The position numbers and the translations under genes were made by a program. Shown piece after piece: positions 1 through 8,096 of a stretch of DNA of 64,000 nucleotides. The DNA lies in the NCBI GenBank assembly GCA_021200415.1, contig JAJQGO010000013.1, positions 342,653 to 406,652 of the forward strand, in the 5' to 3' direction. The notes under the pieces were generated by a model, which searched no databases, had not been told where the DNA came from, and saw only the letters and a list, made by a program, of their open reading frames with translations. This DNA is from Ruminococcus sp. (GTDB taxonomy: Bacteria > Bacillota > Clostridia > Oscillospirales > Ruminococcaceae). The number at the start of each line of letters is the position of its first letter. The stretch's first letter is position 1.

Positions 1-29
1 GGGAGTTTTTGCATCTGTATGCTGTAATT

Positions 30-1112
30 CTAATCACCGAAGGAAACGCCGATGTCCTTGGCGGTAATAACGAGATGATTTTCGGTATCGACAAATTTAG
101 TTTTGCCCGCAATATCCGAAAGCTTGTTGGATGTGATTTTGTTTCCGATTTTTGCAACAGTTCTTCCGTACTTTTCCTGTGCAATAAGCCATGCGGCATG
201 AACGCCGAACTGAGTTGCGAGAACACGGTCATATGCGCTCGGTGCGCCGCCTCTGAGCATATGTCCGGGGACGCATACACGCGATTCGATTCCCGTTGCA
301 GACTGAATCTGTGCGGCAATTCTGTTCGTTGCGGTTGTAATTCCTGCCTCCGCACGCTTTGCGGCACGCTCCTTTTTCTTCATCTTCGCCTCAGCTACAT
401 CAAAGCAGCCCTCGGCAACAGCAATTATAGAGAATGATTTGCCCGAAGCGTGTCTGTTCATAACAGCTTCGCAGACCTTATCAATATTGTACGGGATTTC
501 CGGAATAAGGATAATATCAGCTCCTCCTGCAATACCTGCATTCAGGGTGAGCCAGCCTGCCTTATTTCCCATAATCTCGCAGAGAAGTATACGTGAATGA
601 CTTGCAGCCGTTGTGTGAAGGCGGTCAATTGCTTCGGTGGCAATATCAACTGCCGTGTGGAATCCAAATGTTACGTCAGTGCCGTAAATATCGTTATCAA
701 TCGTTTTGGGGAGTCCGATTACATTAAGTCCCTCATCGGAAAGAAGCTTCGACGTTTTATGCGTTCCGTTTCCGCCGAGAGTCAGAAGGCAGTCAAGCTT
801 CTGTTTTTTGTATGTCTGCTTCATATTTTTAACTTTGTCAACGTTGTCATCGCCGATGACCTGCATCATCTTGAACGGCTGACGCTTTGTGCCGAAAATT
901 GTACCGCCCTGAGTAAGAATACCCGAAAAAGCAGAGGGTGACATATCCTTGCAGAGATTATTGATAAGTCCGTAGTAGCCGTTGGAAATTCCGACGATTT
1001 CGACATTATCCTCTCCGAATCTTTCGTAGCAGGCTTTAGCGACACCTCTTATTGTGGCGTTAAGACCCGGACAATCTCCGCCGCTTGTTAAAATGCCAAT
1101 TCTTCTTTTCAT
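30..1112 (-). CDS. pfkA: 6-phosphofructokinase, clostridial GGNGT/PKTIDND type
   Basis: 360 aa cytoplasmic enzyme that phosphorylates fructose 6-phosphate to the 1,6-bisphosphate in glycolysis. Visible motifs are the N-terminal GGDCPGLNA nucleotide loop, GGNGT where E. coli PfkA has GGDGS, and PKTIDND carrying the catalytic Asp. The Lys in PKTIDND replaces the Gly of classical ATP enzymes and is seen in PPi-dependent and some ATP-dependent long-chain families, so the phosphoryl donor is uncertain. The start is the ATG at 1112, preceded by GGAGGT; the 10 codons upstream run into a repeat element. A promoter on the same strand lies at 1305-1333. Confidence 0.9.
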   Translation of the reverse strand: MKRRIGILTSGGDCPGLNATIRGVAKACYERFGEDNVEIVGISNGYYGLINNLCKDMSPSAFSGILTQGGTIFGTKRQPFKMMQVIGDDNVDKVKNMKQTYKKQKLDCLLTLGGNGTHKTSKLLSDEGLNVIGLPKTIDNDIYGTDVTFGFHTAVDIATEAIDRLHTTAASHSRILLCEIMGNKAGWLTLNAGIAGGADIILIPEIPYNIDKVCEAVMNRHASGKSFSIIAVAEGCFDVAEAKMKKKERAAKRAEAGITTATNRIAAQIQSATGIESRVCVPGHMLRGGAPSAYDRVLATQFGVHAAWLIAQEKYGRTVAKIGNKITSNKLSDIAGKTKFVDTENHLVITAKDIGVSFGD

Positions 1113-1133
1113 TTTCAGACCTCCGTTTATTTT

Positions 1134-1206
1134 AGGCAGCACCGCACAAGGATTGTCGTGCAGATGCGCGGCAAAGCCATCAGGCGTGCTTTGTGCGGCG
1201 CTGTCT
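1134..1206 (+). repeat. Short copy of dispersed inverted-repeat element (copy A)
   Basis: About 72 bp lying in the leader of pfkA. The left end GGCAGCACCGCACAAGG is nearly the reverse complement of the right end CTTTGTGCGGCGCTGTC. The interior reads as the left and right ends of the 176-bp form joined at a shared GCAGATGYGC sequence, so it looks like an internal deletion product of the full element (see 54611-54787). Confidence 0.8.
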
Positions 1207-1304
1207 TTATTAAGGTAGCTCTATAAATAACGGCAAAATTATGCGCAAAAGAGCATTCCGATTGTATTATGGCAGAATTGAGGGTTCTGCAAATACATGA
1301 TTAT

Positions 1305-1333
1305 ATTATAGCAAAAATATCCTAAAAAGTCAA
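1305..1333 (-). promoter_or_regulatory. Promoter for pfkA
   Basis: On the minus strand, TTGACT (1328-1333) is followed by a 17-bp spacer and TATAAT (1305-1310). Transcription would start near 1298 and read through repeat copy A before reaching pfkA. The rest of the 1113-1487 gap holds only this promoter, the repeat and the AT-rich leader of the response regulator gene. Confidence 0.7.
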
Positions 1334-1487
1334 TCCAAAAATTGCGTTTTCAAGTGAATTTTACCTAAAATAACGAGAAATTACAATAAAATTTCACAAA
1401 ACGTACACTTTGGACTGATATAATGCTATAATATAGGTGGAGAAGTATCTCTCCGCAAATATTCAGCAGCGATATAGGAGGTAAATT

Positions 1488-2165
1488 ATGGCACATATTT
1501 TAGTTGTGGACGACGAAGCAAATATAAGAAGAGTTGTCCGAGAGTATATGGAATTTGAGGATTACGAGGTCACTGAGGCTGAAAACGGCATGGAGGCAGT
1601 TAATCTCTGCCGCGAAAACGATTACGATCTCATTATTATGGATGTAATGATGCCGAGGCTTGACGGCTATTCAGCCTGCAAGGAAATACGCAAAACAAAA
1701 AGTATTCCCGTGATAATGCTGTCCGCAAGAGGCGAGGAATACGATAAGCTTTTCGGATTTGAAATCGGCGTTGACGATTACGTTGTCAAGCCCTTTTCGC
1801 CAAAGGAGCTTATGGCAAGAGTCAAGGCAGTCCTGAAAAGAAACGCAAACGGCGAAAACTTTCAGAATCAGGACAAGTACGTTTTTGAGGGACTTGAAAT
1901 CGATGTTCCCGGACGAGAGGTTTATGTCAACGGTCAGAAGGCGTCAATGACTCCAAAGGAATACGACCTGCTGTTCTTCCTCGTCAAGAATAAAAATATC
2001 GCCCTCTCCCGTGACAGGATCCTTGAGGAGGTCTGGGGATATGATTTCTTCGGCGACGACAGAACTGTCGATACGCACATAAAAATGCTTCGCAACAGTC
2101 TTGGCGAATACCGCAAATTTATAGTAACGCTGAGAGGAATGGGATATAAGTTTGAAGCTGTTTAA
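1488..2165 (+). CDS. OmpR/PhoB-family response regulator
   Basis: 225 aa. The receiver domain (about 1-120) shows the acidic pair DD at 8-9, the phosphoacceptor Asp in LIIMDVMMPRLDG and the conserved Lys in VVKPF. A winged-helix DNA-binding domain (about 130-225) contains TPKEYDLLFFL and RTVDTHIKMLR. It should bind DNA when phosphorylated by the kinase whose gene overlaps its end by 14 bp. The start ATG has AGGAGGT 6 bp upstream. Upstream, two TATAAT boxes occur near 1420-1432 but without a good -35. Targets cannot be read from the sequence. Confidence 0.93.
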   Translation: MAHILVVDDEANIRRVVREYMEFEDYEVTEAENGMEAVNLCRENDYDLIIMDVMMPRLDGYSACKEIRKTKSIPVIMLSARGEEYDKLFGFEIGVDDYVVKPFSPKELMARVKAVLKRNANGENFQNQDKYVFEGLEIDVPGREVYVNGQKASMTPKEYDLLFFLVKNKNIALSRDRILEEVWGYDFFGDDRTVDTHIKMLRNSLGEYRKFIVTLRGMGYKFEAV

Positions 2166-3615
2166 GAAAATTGGCAATAAAATCAGCAATATTCCGCTGC
2201 GGCTGAAAATATGGCTGTATTTCGTCCTTTTTATTGCAATTGTATTCATTCTTTTGTGGTTTTTCCAGATTTTCTTCCTTGAGCATTTTTACGAAAAAAT
2301 GAAAACAAATGAAGTAAACAAAACTGCCGAAACAATTGCGGAAATTTATGATGAATGCGATACGGCTGAGTTCAGCGAATTCCTTGAAGAGGTCGCCGTT
2401 GACAATGATATGTGCATCGAGGTTTTCGACAAATACGGACGATCTATTTATTCATGCGAGGTTCTCGGGGATTGTCTGATTCACGGCAGAGGCAACAGCA
2501 CATTTGAATTTATTCAGCGTATCTCGGAAAGCAGCGACGGGGAAATTTACTATAAAATCAAAAATCCCAGAACAAATTATGATATGCTGCTTTACGGCAG
2601 CGTTATGGGAAGCTCCGATAATCCCGAGGGATATGTTTTGCTGAACTCCACCCTTGTTCCCGTCGGCTCTACAGTTAAAATTATAAAAAAGCAGCTGATG
2701 ATGATTACGTTCATTCTGATTTTGATTGCTTTTGTGATTTCAATTTACATATCAAACAGAATCGCAAAGCCGATTACAAAAATAACGAAGGACGCGAAAA
2801 ATCTCGCAAAGGGCGATTTCAACACGAAATTTGAGGGAAAGGGCTACATGGAGGTCAAGCAGCTTGCTGATACCCTGAATTATGCCGAAACCGAGCTTTC
2901 AAAGGTTGATACAATGCAGCGTGATCTGATTGCGAATATTTCCCACGACCTGCGGACTCCCCTGACAATGCTCAAAGCCTATGCCGAGATGATACGCGAC
3001 CTTTCCGGCGACAATCCCAAGAAAAGAGCCGAGCATCTGGAGATTATTATAAATGAAACGGACAGGCTTGCTCTTCTGGTAAATGATATTCTTGATTTGT
3101 CAAAGCTGGAAAGCGGCAAGCAGAAGCTTAGCTGCACTGAATTTGACATAAGAGACAAGCTTGAGGAGATAATTGACAGATTCAAGGGAATATCCGAGAA
3201 AATGGGATACCATATTCATTTCACTCCCGATGCCAACCGTATAGTGTGCTGCGATGTTGTCAAAATCGAACAGGTAATTTATAATCTGATAAACAATGCT
3301 ATAAATTATACAGGTGCTGACAAGCAGGTCTATGTGCGTCAGATTAACAAGGAAAACGGCGTTCTGATTGAAATTGAGGATACAGGCGACGGTATTGAGG
3401 CTGACAAAATCAAGCTGATTTTCGATAAATATTATCGCTCCGAAAATCACAAACGTGAGGTTGTCGGAACGGGTCTTGGACTTTCAATCGTAAAGGCGGC
3501 GCTCAAGCTCCATAACTTTGATTACGGAGTAAGAAGCGTTCTCGGCAAGGGTTCGGTATTCTGGTTCAAAATCAATGACAACAATTTTCCGGATGCCACT
3601 GGGCAAAATAAATAA
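2152..3615 (+). CDS. Membrane sensor histidine kinase (HAMP-HisKA-HATPase)
   Basis: 487 aa from a TTG start overlapping the response regulator gene by 14 bp, which implies translational coupling. Order: TM1 (about 19-40), extracellular sensor of about 140 residues, TM2 (about 182-200), HAMP, HisKA with the phospho-His in NISHDLRTPLTML, then HATPase with N box NLINNAINYTG, G1 DTGDGIE and G2 GTGLGLSIVK. It is a complete kinase with no missing catalytic box. The stimulus is unknown; the pair belongs to the widespread PhoR/VicK-like class of Firmicutes. Confidence 0.92.
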   Translation: MKLFKKIGNKISNIPLRLKIWLYFVLFIAIVFILLWFFQIFFLEHFYEKMKTNEVNKTAETIAEIYDECDTAEFSEFLEEVAVDNDMCIEVFDKYGRSIYSCEVLGDCLIHGRGNSTFEFIQRISESSDGEIYYKIKNPRTNYDMLLYGSVMGSSDNPEGYVLLNSTLVPVGSTVKIIKKQLMMITFILILIAFVISIYISNRIAKPITKITKDAKNLAKGDFNTKFEGKGYMEVKQLADTLNYAETELSKVDTMQRDLIANISHDLRTPLTMLKAYAEMIRDLSGDNPKKRAEHLEIIINETDRLALLVNDILDLSKLESGKQKLSCTEFDIRDKLEEIIDRFKGISEKMGYHIHFTPDANRIVCCDVVKIEQVIYNLINNAINYTGADKQVYVRQINKENGVLIEIEDTGDGIEADKIKLIFDKYYRSENHKREVVGTGLGLSIVKAALKLHNFDYGVRSVLGKGSVFWFKINDNNFPDATGQNK

Positions 3616-3697
3616 AAATGTGTGATTTGTGTTCACGAATTTATCAACGGATGTTTTCCCTTTTTTCACATAAATTACACATAAGCCCCCTATAATA

Positions 3698-3835
3698 GTA
3701 GATGTTGAGGGAGAAATCCCGAGACTGATTTTCATGGTAAAGTAATGTTCACCCCAACATTACTTTATAAAATCCCCAATAATCCCTATATCATGGCAGA
3801 TGAGCTCCCTAACCGGAGCTCATTTGTTTTTGTTT
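3698..3835 (+). ncRNA. Candidate structured small RNA, about 135 nt
   Basis: A TATAAT at 3691-3696 precedes a stretch with three clear hairpins and no coding potential. These are GGGA-GAAA-TCCC with a GNRA tetraloop (3709-3720); an interrupted stem GATTTT/AAAATC enclosing AAAGTAATGTT/AACATTACTTT (3727-3774); and a terminator, ATGAGCTCC/GGAGCTCAT (3800-3822), followed by a T-rich run. The -35 region is poor. It could also be the 3' untranslated region of the kinase mRNA. No known RNA family was recognised. Confidence 0.45.
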
Positions 3836-3836
3836 T
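3800..3836 (+). terminator. Intrinsic terminator
   Basis: The 9-bp perfect stem ATGAGCTCC/GGAGCTCAT with a CTAACC loop is followed by TTGTTTTTGTTTTTT. It ends either the histidine kinase transcript or the candidate small RNA. The rest of the 3616-4073 gap holds the candidate RNA and repeat copy B. Confidence 0.8.
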
Positions 3837-3928
3837 TTCGACAATTTTATTATAAACTTTATTTTGTGAAATAAAGTCGGTTTTGCTTGACAAATGGAGA
3901 TTGGCAATATATAATAAGTATGTTTGTT

Positions 3929-4024
3929 TAAGGTAATATCGCACAAAGATTGTTGTGCATATGCGCAACAAGGCTGACCGCCTGTACATCAGGCAGGTCG
4001 GGCAGGCTTTGTGCGGTGTTACTT
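3929..4024 (+). repeat. Short copy of dispersed inverted-repeat element (copy B)
   Basis: 96 bp with left end AAGGTAATATCGCACAAAG and right end CTTTGTGCGGTGTTACTT as imperfect inverted repeats. The left interior (ATTGTTGTGCATATGCG) matches other copies; the middle is a local hairpin (GACCGCCTG/CAGGCAGGTC-like). It ends 50 bp before the antiporter start codon, so it is transcribed in that gene's leader if the promoter is upstream. Confidence 0.8.
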
Positions 4025-4073
4025 TATATCTGACATAACGGCATTTGCCGCTAATATATGGAGGCGTATTTTT

Positions 4074-5354
4074 ATGGATTATGATTTTTTAATCTCACTG
4101 GCTCTTATTCTCCTGTCAACAAAGCTGTTTGGCCTTGTGACAAGACGTTTCAAGCTGCCGCAGGTAGTCGGAGCGCTCATCGCAGGCGTTGTTATCGGTC
4201 CGGCGTGTCTGGGACTTATCGAGAAAACTGAGTTCATCAGTTCAATTTCGGAGCTTGGCGTTATCGTGCTTATGTTCACCGTTGGTATGGAAACGGACAT
4301 CAACGAGCTGAAAAAGTCCGGTAAGGCTTCGTTTATTATTGCCCTGTGCGGCGTTCTCGTGCCCCTTCTCGGAGGCTTCGCTGTTGCAAAGCTCTGGGGT
4401 ATCGGCGAATCGGGCGAAGGCGCAAGCGCTATACTTCAGCAGTTCTTTATAGGCGTTATACTTACAGCAACTTCGGTTTCAATTACTGTTGAAACACTTA
4501 AAGAGCTTGGAAAAATGAGTACGCGGGCAGGCAACGCTATACTTGGAGCTGCGCTTATTGACGATATTCTCGGCATTATCGCACTTACTGTAATAACTTC
4601 CCTTGCAAGCGGAAACTCTGAGGGCGGAGAAAGCGATTCTATATGGATTGTGCTTCTCAAAATTCTCGGATTCTTTGTATTCGCAATTCTTGCCGCTGTC
4701 TGCTATCATATTATTTTCAACAAGTGGAGAAAACGTGACAAAAAGGATTTAAGACGTCATACCATCACATCATTTGTGTTCTGCCTTATTCTTGCCTACG
4801 TTGCTGAGGAATTCTTCGGAGTTGCGGATATTACAGGCGCATTCCTCGCAGGACTTGCTCTTTCGGGAAGCCCCAACGTCAAGTACACAACAACGAAATT
4901 CGACACGATCTCATATATGCTTTTGTCGCCTGTATTTTTCGCAAGCGTTGGTCTTTCCCTTACGACAATTAAAATGGATTCAAGCCTTATATGGTTTACC
5001 GTTGCAATTGTCCTTGTAGCACTTATAACTAAGATTGTCGGCTGCGGACTTGGTGCAAAGGTATGCAGCTATTCGGGAAAGGAATCCCTCCAGATTGGTG
5101 TCGGAATGATCTCCCGAGGCGAGGTTGCACTGATTGTTGCGCAGAAGGGTGCAGACCTTGGACTCATTGATGAGAAATTCTTCGTACCGATTATTATAAT
5201 GGTCGTATTCACAACTGTCGTTACTCCGATTCTCCTTAAAGTCGTATTTAAGGGTCAGGACGAAGCACCTGTGGAGGACAGCGATATTGTCAAGAAAATC
5301 AAAGGTCATCAGGAATTCGAGGAACAGGTTCAGGAGCTTTCAAGAAAGCGTTAA
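4074..5354 (+). CDS. CPA2-family cation:proton antiporter (Na+/H+ exchanger)
   Basis: 426 aa with about 11-12 hydrophobic segments typical of the KefB/NapA-type Na_H_Exchanger fold, including RRFKLPQVVGALIAGVVIGP near the N-terminus and ALIDDILGIIAL, which carries the acidic pair expected in the ion-binding centre. There is no C-terminal TrkA-N/TrkA-C regulatory domain; the protein ends in a short charged tail. It should exchange Na+ or K+ for H+ across the cytoplasmic membrane. The ATG at 4074 has TATGGAGG 10 bp upstream; an earlier in-frame ATG lies inside repeat copy B and is unlikely to be used. Confidence 0.87.
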   Translation: MDYDFLISLALILLSTKLFGLVTRRFKLPQVVGALIAGVVIGPACLGLIEKTEFISSISELGVIVLMFTVGMETDINELKKSGKASFIIALCGVLVPLLGGFAVAKLWGIGESGEGASAILQQFFIGVILTATSVSITVETLKELGKMSTRAGNAILGAALIDDILGIIALTVITSLASGNSEGGESDSIWIVLLKILGFFVFAILAAVCYHIIFNKWRKRDKKDLRRHTITSFVFCLILAYVAEEFFGVADITGAFLAGLALSGSPNVKYTTTKFDTISYMLLSPVFFASVGLSLTTIKMDSSLIWFTVAIVLVALITKIVGCGLGAKVCSYSGKESLQIGVGMISRGEVALIVAQKGADLGLIDEKFFVPIIIMVVFTTVVTPILLKVVFKGQDEAPVEDSDIVKKIKGHQEFEEQVQELSRKR

Positions 5355-5430
5355 CCTCAGGAAACACCGCATATTTCCGCGATATTTCTTGCTTTTGCCT
5401 CATTACGCAAAATAATTTTCGTCAGCTATT
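5355..5430 (-). repeat. Decayed fragment of the dispersed repeat
   Basis: AGGAAACACCGCA followed by TATTTCCGCGATATTTC resembles the right end and part of the interior of the full-length element in minus orientation (compare 6823-6880: AGGCAACACCGCGC and AATTTCCGCTATCTTTCGC). No second terminal repeat is visible, and the metK promoter begins at the end of the fragment. Weak on its own; supported only by the better copies. Confidence 0.35.
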
Positions 5431-5457
5431 GACAAAAGTCTGCATATAGTATATAAT
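5429..5457 (+). promoter_or_regulatory. Promoter of metK leader
   Basis: Consensus TTGACA (5429-5434), 17-bp spacer, TATAAT (5452-5457). The start point would be near 5464, a few bases before the SAM riboswitch P1 stem, which is the expected layout. Confidence 0.85.
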
Positions 5458-5471
5458 TGAATCTGTAATAA

Positions 5472-5617
5472 CCTTATCAAGAGTGGCGGAGGGAACAGGT
5501 CCTACGAAGCCCGGCAACCTGACCGATAACGGCAAAGGTGCTATATCCTGCGGATTATCCGAAAGATGAGGATTTTTAGAAATCAAAGCATCTCGGAAAG
5601 AGGTGCTTTTTTTTATT
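5472..5617 (+). promoter_or_regulatory. SAM-I (S-box) riboswitch with terminator controlling metK
   Basis: The leader carries the S-box core GAGTGGCGGAGGGA, ACAGGTCCTACGAAGCCCGG and CAACCTG. The P1 helix can form between CTTATC (5472-5477) and GATGAG (5565-5570). Downstream, AAGCATCT/AGGTGCTT with a GGAAAG-containing loop, followed by eight T (about 5586-5614), is an intrinsic terminator. By family knowledge, S-adenosylmethionine binding stabilises P1 and lets the terminator form, shutting off metK when SAM is plentiful. Confidence 0.95.
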
Positions 5618-5637
5618 TATTTTATGGAGGTCAAGCT

Positions 5638-6822
5638 ATGAACAAAGTTCTTTTTACTTCGGAATCTGTCACAGAGGGTCACCCCGATAAAATCTGCGAC
5701 CAGATTTCCGACGCTGTACTCGATGCTATTCTCGAACAGGATAAATATGCCAGAGTTGCCTGCGAAACTGTTGCAACAACGGGAATGATAATGTGCATGG
5801 GGGAAATTTCCACAAAGGCAAAGGTGGATATTCCGAAAATCGCAAGAGAGGTTGTTATAGATATTGGCTATGACAGGGCAAAATACGGATTTGACGGTCA
5901 CACCTGCGCAGTAATGACTTCAATTGACGAGCAGTCCCCTGATATTGCAATGGGTGTAAACGAGGCGTTTGAATATCGTGAGGAAAATGATGAATCCGAC
6001 GGACTTTCCAACGGCGCGGGCGATCAGGGAATCATGTTCGGCTATGCCTGCAATGAAACTCCGGAGCTTATGCCCCTCCCCATTTCCCTTGCGCATAAGC
6101 TTGCAATGAGGCTTACGGAGGTTCGCAAGGACGGCACGCTTCGCTATTTAAGACCTGACGGCAAGTCGCAGGTAACAATTGAATATGACGACGGAAAGCC
6201 CGTGAGAGTTGACGCGGTTGTTGTTTCGTCGCAGCATTCGGCTGATATTTCCCTTGAGCAGATCAGAAACGACATCATTGACTTCGTTATCAAACCGGTT
6301 GTTCCGGCGGAGCTTATTGATGAAAATACAAAATATTTTATAAATCCTACGGGAAGATTTGTCGTTGGCGGTCCACAGGGCGACAGCGGACTTACAGGCA
6401 GAAAAATAATCGTTGATACATACGGCGGCTATTCACGTCACGGCGGCGGAGCTTTCAGCGGCAAGGATCCGACTAAGGTTGACCGTTCGGCAGCCTATGC
6501 GGCACGCTATATTGCTAAAAATGTTGTGGCAGCCGGACTTGCCGATAAATGCGAGGTTCAGCTTGCCTACGCAATCGGCGTAGCACAGCCCGTTTCGGTT
6601 CTGGTGGATACGTTCGGTACAGGAAAGGTCAGCGACAGCTCAATTTCAGATGCGGTAAGAAGAGTTTTCGACCTGCGTCCTGCCGCAATTATCGAAATGC
6701 TCGACCTGAGAAAGCCGCAGTACAGAAAGCTTGCCGCATATGGTCACATGGGACGCGAGGAGCTTGGCGTTGCATGGGAAAAAACCGATAAGGCTGATGC
6801 AATTAAAGCTGCATTGAACTAA
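5638..6822 (+). CDS. metK: S-adenosylmethionine synthetase
   Basis: 394 aa, the usual length. It makes SAM from methionine and ATP. The sequence shows the ATP-site stretch [22 protein letters not shown], the [12 protein letters not shown] signature and the glycine-rich [19 protein letters not shown] loop. The ATG at 5638 with GGAGG 8 bp upstream fits the family N-terminus ([14 protein letters not shown]); upstream in-frame codons fall inside the riboswitch terminator. Its stop codon is directly followed by full-length repeat copy D. Confidence 0.97.
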   Translation: MNKVLFTSESVTEGHPDKICDQISDAVLDAILEQDKYARVACETVATTGMIMCMGEISTKAKVDIPKIAREVVIDIGYDRAKYGFDGHTCAVMTSIDEQSPDIAMGVNEAFEYREENDESDGLSNGAGDQGIMFGYACNETPELMPLPISLAHKLAMRLTEVRKDGTLRYLRPDGKSQVTIEYDDGKPVRVDAVVVSSQHSADISLEQIRNDIIDFVIKPVVPAELIDENTKYFINPTGRFVVGGPQGDSGLTGRKIIVDTYGGYSRHGGGAFSGKDPTKVDRSAAYAARYIAKNVVAAGLADKCEVQLAYAIGVAQPVSVLVDTFGTGKVSDSSISDAVRRVFDLRPAAIIEMLDLRKPQYRKLAAYGHMGREELGVAWEKTDKADAIKAALN

Positions 6823-6996
6823 AGGCAACACCGCGCAAAGCACGCCTGTCAGCTTTGCCGCACATCTGCTCGCCAATTTCCGCTATCTTTCGCAAAAATT
6901 TTTTGACATACGACAGTATGCCTGCAAAATTTTTGTTGCATCTGACGAAAATTTGGACTTCGCATCTGTACAACAATCTTTGTGCGGTATTACCTT
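6823..6996 (-). repeat. Full-length dispersed inverted-repeat element (copy D)
   Basis: About 174 bp filling the metK-to-next-gene gap. The ends AGGCAACACCGCGCAAAG and CTTTGTGCGGTATTACCTT are inverted repeats of about 18 bp. The interior contains CATAC-GACA-GTATG, a short hairpin, and GCACATCTGC/GCATCTGTAC near the two ends. Its sequence aligns along its whole length with the reverse complement of 54611-54787. It has no open reading frame. It begins at the base after the metK stop codon, so it may also shape the metK mRNA end. Confidence 0.88.
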
Positions 6997-7023
6997 AAAA
7001 TAAATTTTACGGGAGGTTATTTT

Positions 7024-7452
7024 ATGAGCGAACTTAAAAACTACGCTGAAATGTCATTCAGCAATCCGATTCTTCTTGATGTTTTTGGCAACCATATGGA
7101 AAATTCCGTTCTTGCGTCCTTTGTGTCGGCAAACGGAACCATGACCCTGAAATTCAAGGCTGAGCCGTCGGTTGAGCCGCCAAAGAACTGCGAGGACGTA
7201 CTCAGTCTGCTGTATTCGCTCCTCGAGAGCAACAGCGAAACAGCTGTCGGAAAGGCATTTATAGCTAAGGAAAACGAAATCATGCGTGAAACGATTCTCA
7301 GGCTTTCTAAGGTTCTTGACGGATTCGGCAATGTCAGAATAACCCTTCATACAACCGAAGAATCACCCGAAAATCCCGATGCCGAGGTTCAGAAGCACAC
7401 GGAATTCACCCTTAACAGAACGAAATCCGGCTCAACCGTAATCAAGCAATAA
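7024..7452 (+). CDS. Conserved-looking hypothetical protein, 142 aa
   Basis: I do not recognise this family. The product is soluble, acidic and lacks signal peptide or membrane segments. The middle (about 55-105) is rich in Leu/Glu and predicted helical (LLYSLLESNSETAVGKAFIAKENEIMRETILRL written here only as its ends), flanked by beta-like segments; the tail is Thr/Lys/Asn-rich. The ATG at 7024 has GGGAGGTT 6 bp upstream; earlier in-frame codons lie in repeat copy D. It is followed 52 bp later by hpt on the same strand. Confidence 0.7.
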   Translation: MSELKNYAEMSFSNPILLDVFGNHMENSVLASFVSANGTMTLKFKAEPSVEPPKNCEDVLSLLYSLLESNSETAVGKAFIAKENEIMRETILRLSKVLDGFGNVRITLHTTEESPENPDAEVQKHTEFTLNRTKSGSTVIKQ

Positions 7453-7504
7453 TTAACGGACGGTTTTTATGGTGGCAATTATTCGTGATGAGGAGCTGAC
7501 TTAA

Positions 7505-8035
7505 TTGAAATACGAGGACGGAATCGGGAAAATTATAATTTCCGAGGACGAAATAAAAAAGAAAATTGCCGAAACAGGTGAAAAAATCAGCCGTGAATAC
7601 GCAGGAAAGCCCCTTCTGCTTGTCAGCATACTTAAAGGAGCCTTCGTCTTTCTCGCAGACCTCGTGCGGACTGTGGATATTCCATGTGAAATCGGATTTA
7701 TGTGCGCGCAAAGCTACTACTCGGGGACGACCTCATCGGGAAGCGTTGAGATAACACTCGATTTGCAGCAGGATATAAGCAATTATCATGTTATAATTGT
7801 GGAGGATATTATAGATACAGGGCGAACTCTCCATGACGTTGTGCAGCTTCTGAGGCTGCGCAGTCCGAAATCCCTGAAGGTTATAACGCTGCTTGATAAG
7901 CCCGAAAAGCGAGCCGTTGATTTCAATGCGGATCTGTCGCTTTTTACGATTCCCGATTTATTTGTAATCGGATATGGTCTTGACTGCGGCGAGCTGTACC
8001 GCAATCTTCCCTATATTGCTGAATATAACGGCTGA
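7505..8035 (+). CDS. hpt: Hypoxanthine phosphoribosyltransferase
   Basis: 176 aa, the usual length. It converts hypoxanthine (and guanine) plus PRPP to IMP/GMP in purine salvage. The PRPP-binding signature VIIVEDIIDTGRTL is intact, the N-terminal LLVSILKGAFVFLADL segment matches the family, and the C-terminal LFTIPDLFVIGYGLDCGELYR holds the purine-site residues. The TTG start is placed at 7505 with GAGGAG 10 bp upstream (7489-7494); the next in-frame Met is inside the conserved fold. Confidence 0.94.
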   Translation: MKYEDGIGKIIISEDEIKKKIAETGEKISREYAGKPLLLVSILKGAFVFLADLVRTVDIPCEIGFMCAQSYYSGTTSSGSVEITLDLQQDISNYHVIIVEDIIDTGRTLHDVVQLLRLRSPKSLKVITLLDKPEKRAVDFNADLSLFTIPDLFVIGYGLDCGELYRNLPYIAEYNG

Positions 8036-8040
8036 CACGG

Positions 8041-8086
8041 ACAAAAAAATGCCTCTTATGCTTTTGCATAGGAGGCATTTATTATA
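8041..8086. terminator. Bidirectional terminator between hpt and oadB
   Basis: A long hairpin, AAATGCCTC (8047-8055) with GAGGCATTT (8072-8080), has an inner TATGC/GCATA stem and TTTT loop. The minus-strand side runs into TTTTTTTGT, the plus side into TTTATTATAT. It ends both convergent transcripts. Confidence 0.88.
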
Positions 8087-8096
8087 TCAAAATTTA

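Noticed and set aside
9..437. 142-aa open frame on the plus strand at the window start
   Set aside because: Antisense to pfkA; Cys/Asn-rich nonsense sequence.
3786..3989. 67-aa open frame on the minus strand
   Set aside because: Crosses a terminator hairpin and repeat copy B and has no ribosome binding site.
5566..5637. 24-residue N-terminal extension of MetK
   Set aside because: It is encoded by the SAM riboswitch terminator and absent from the MetK family.
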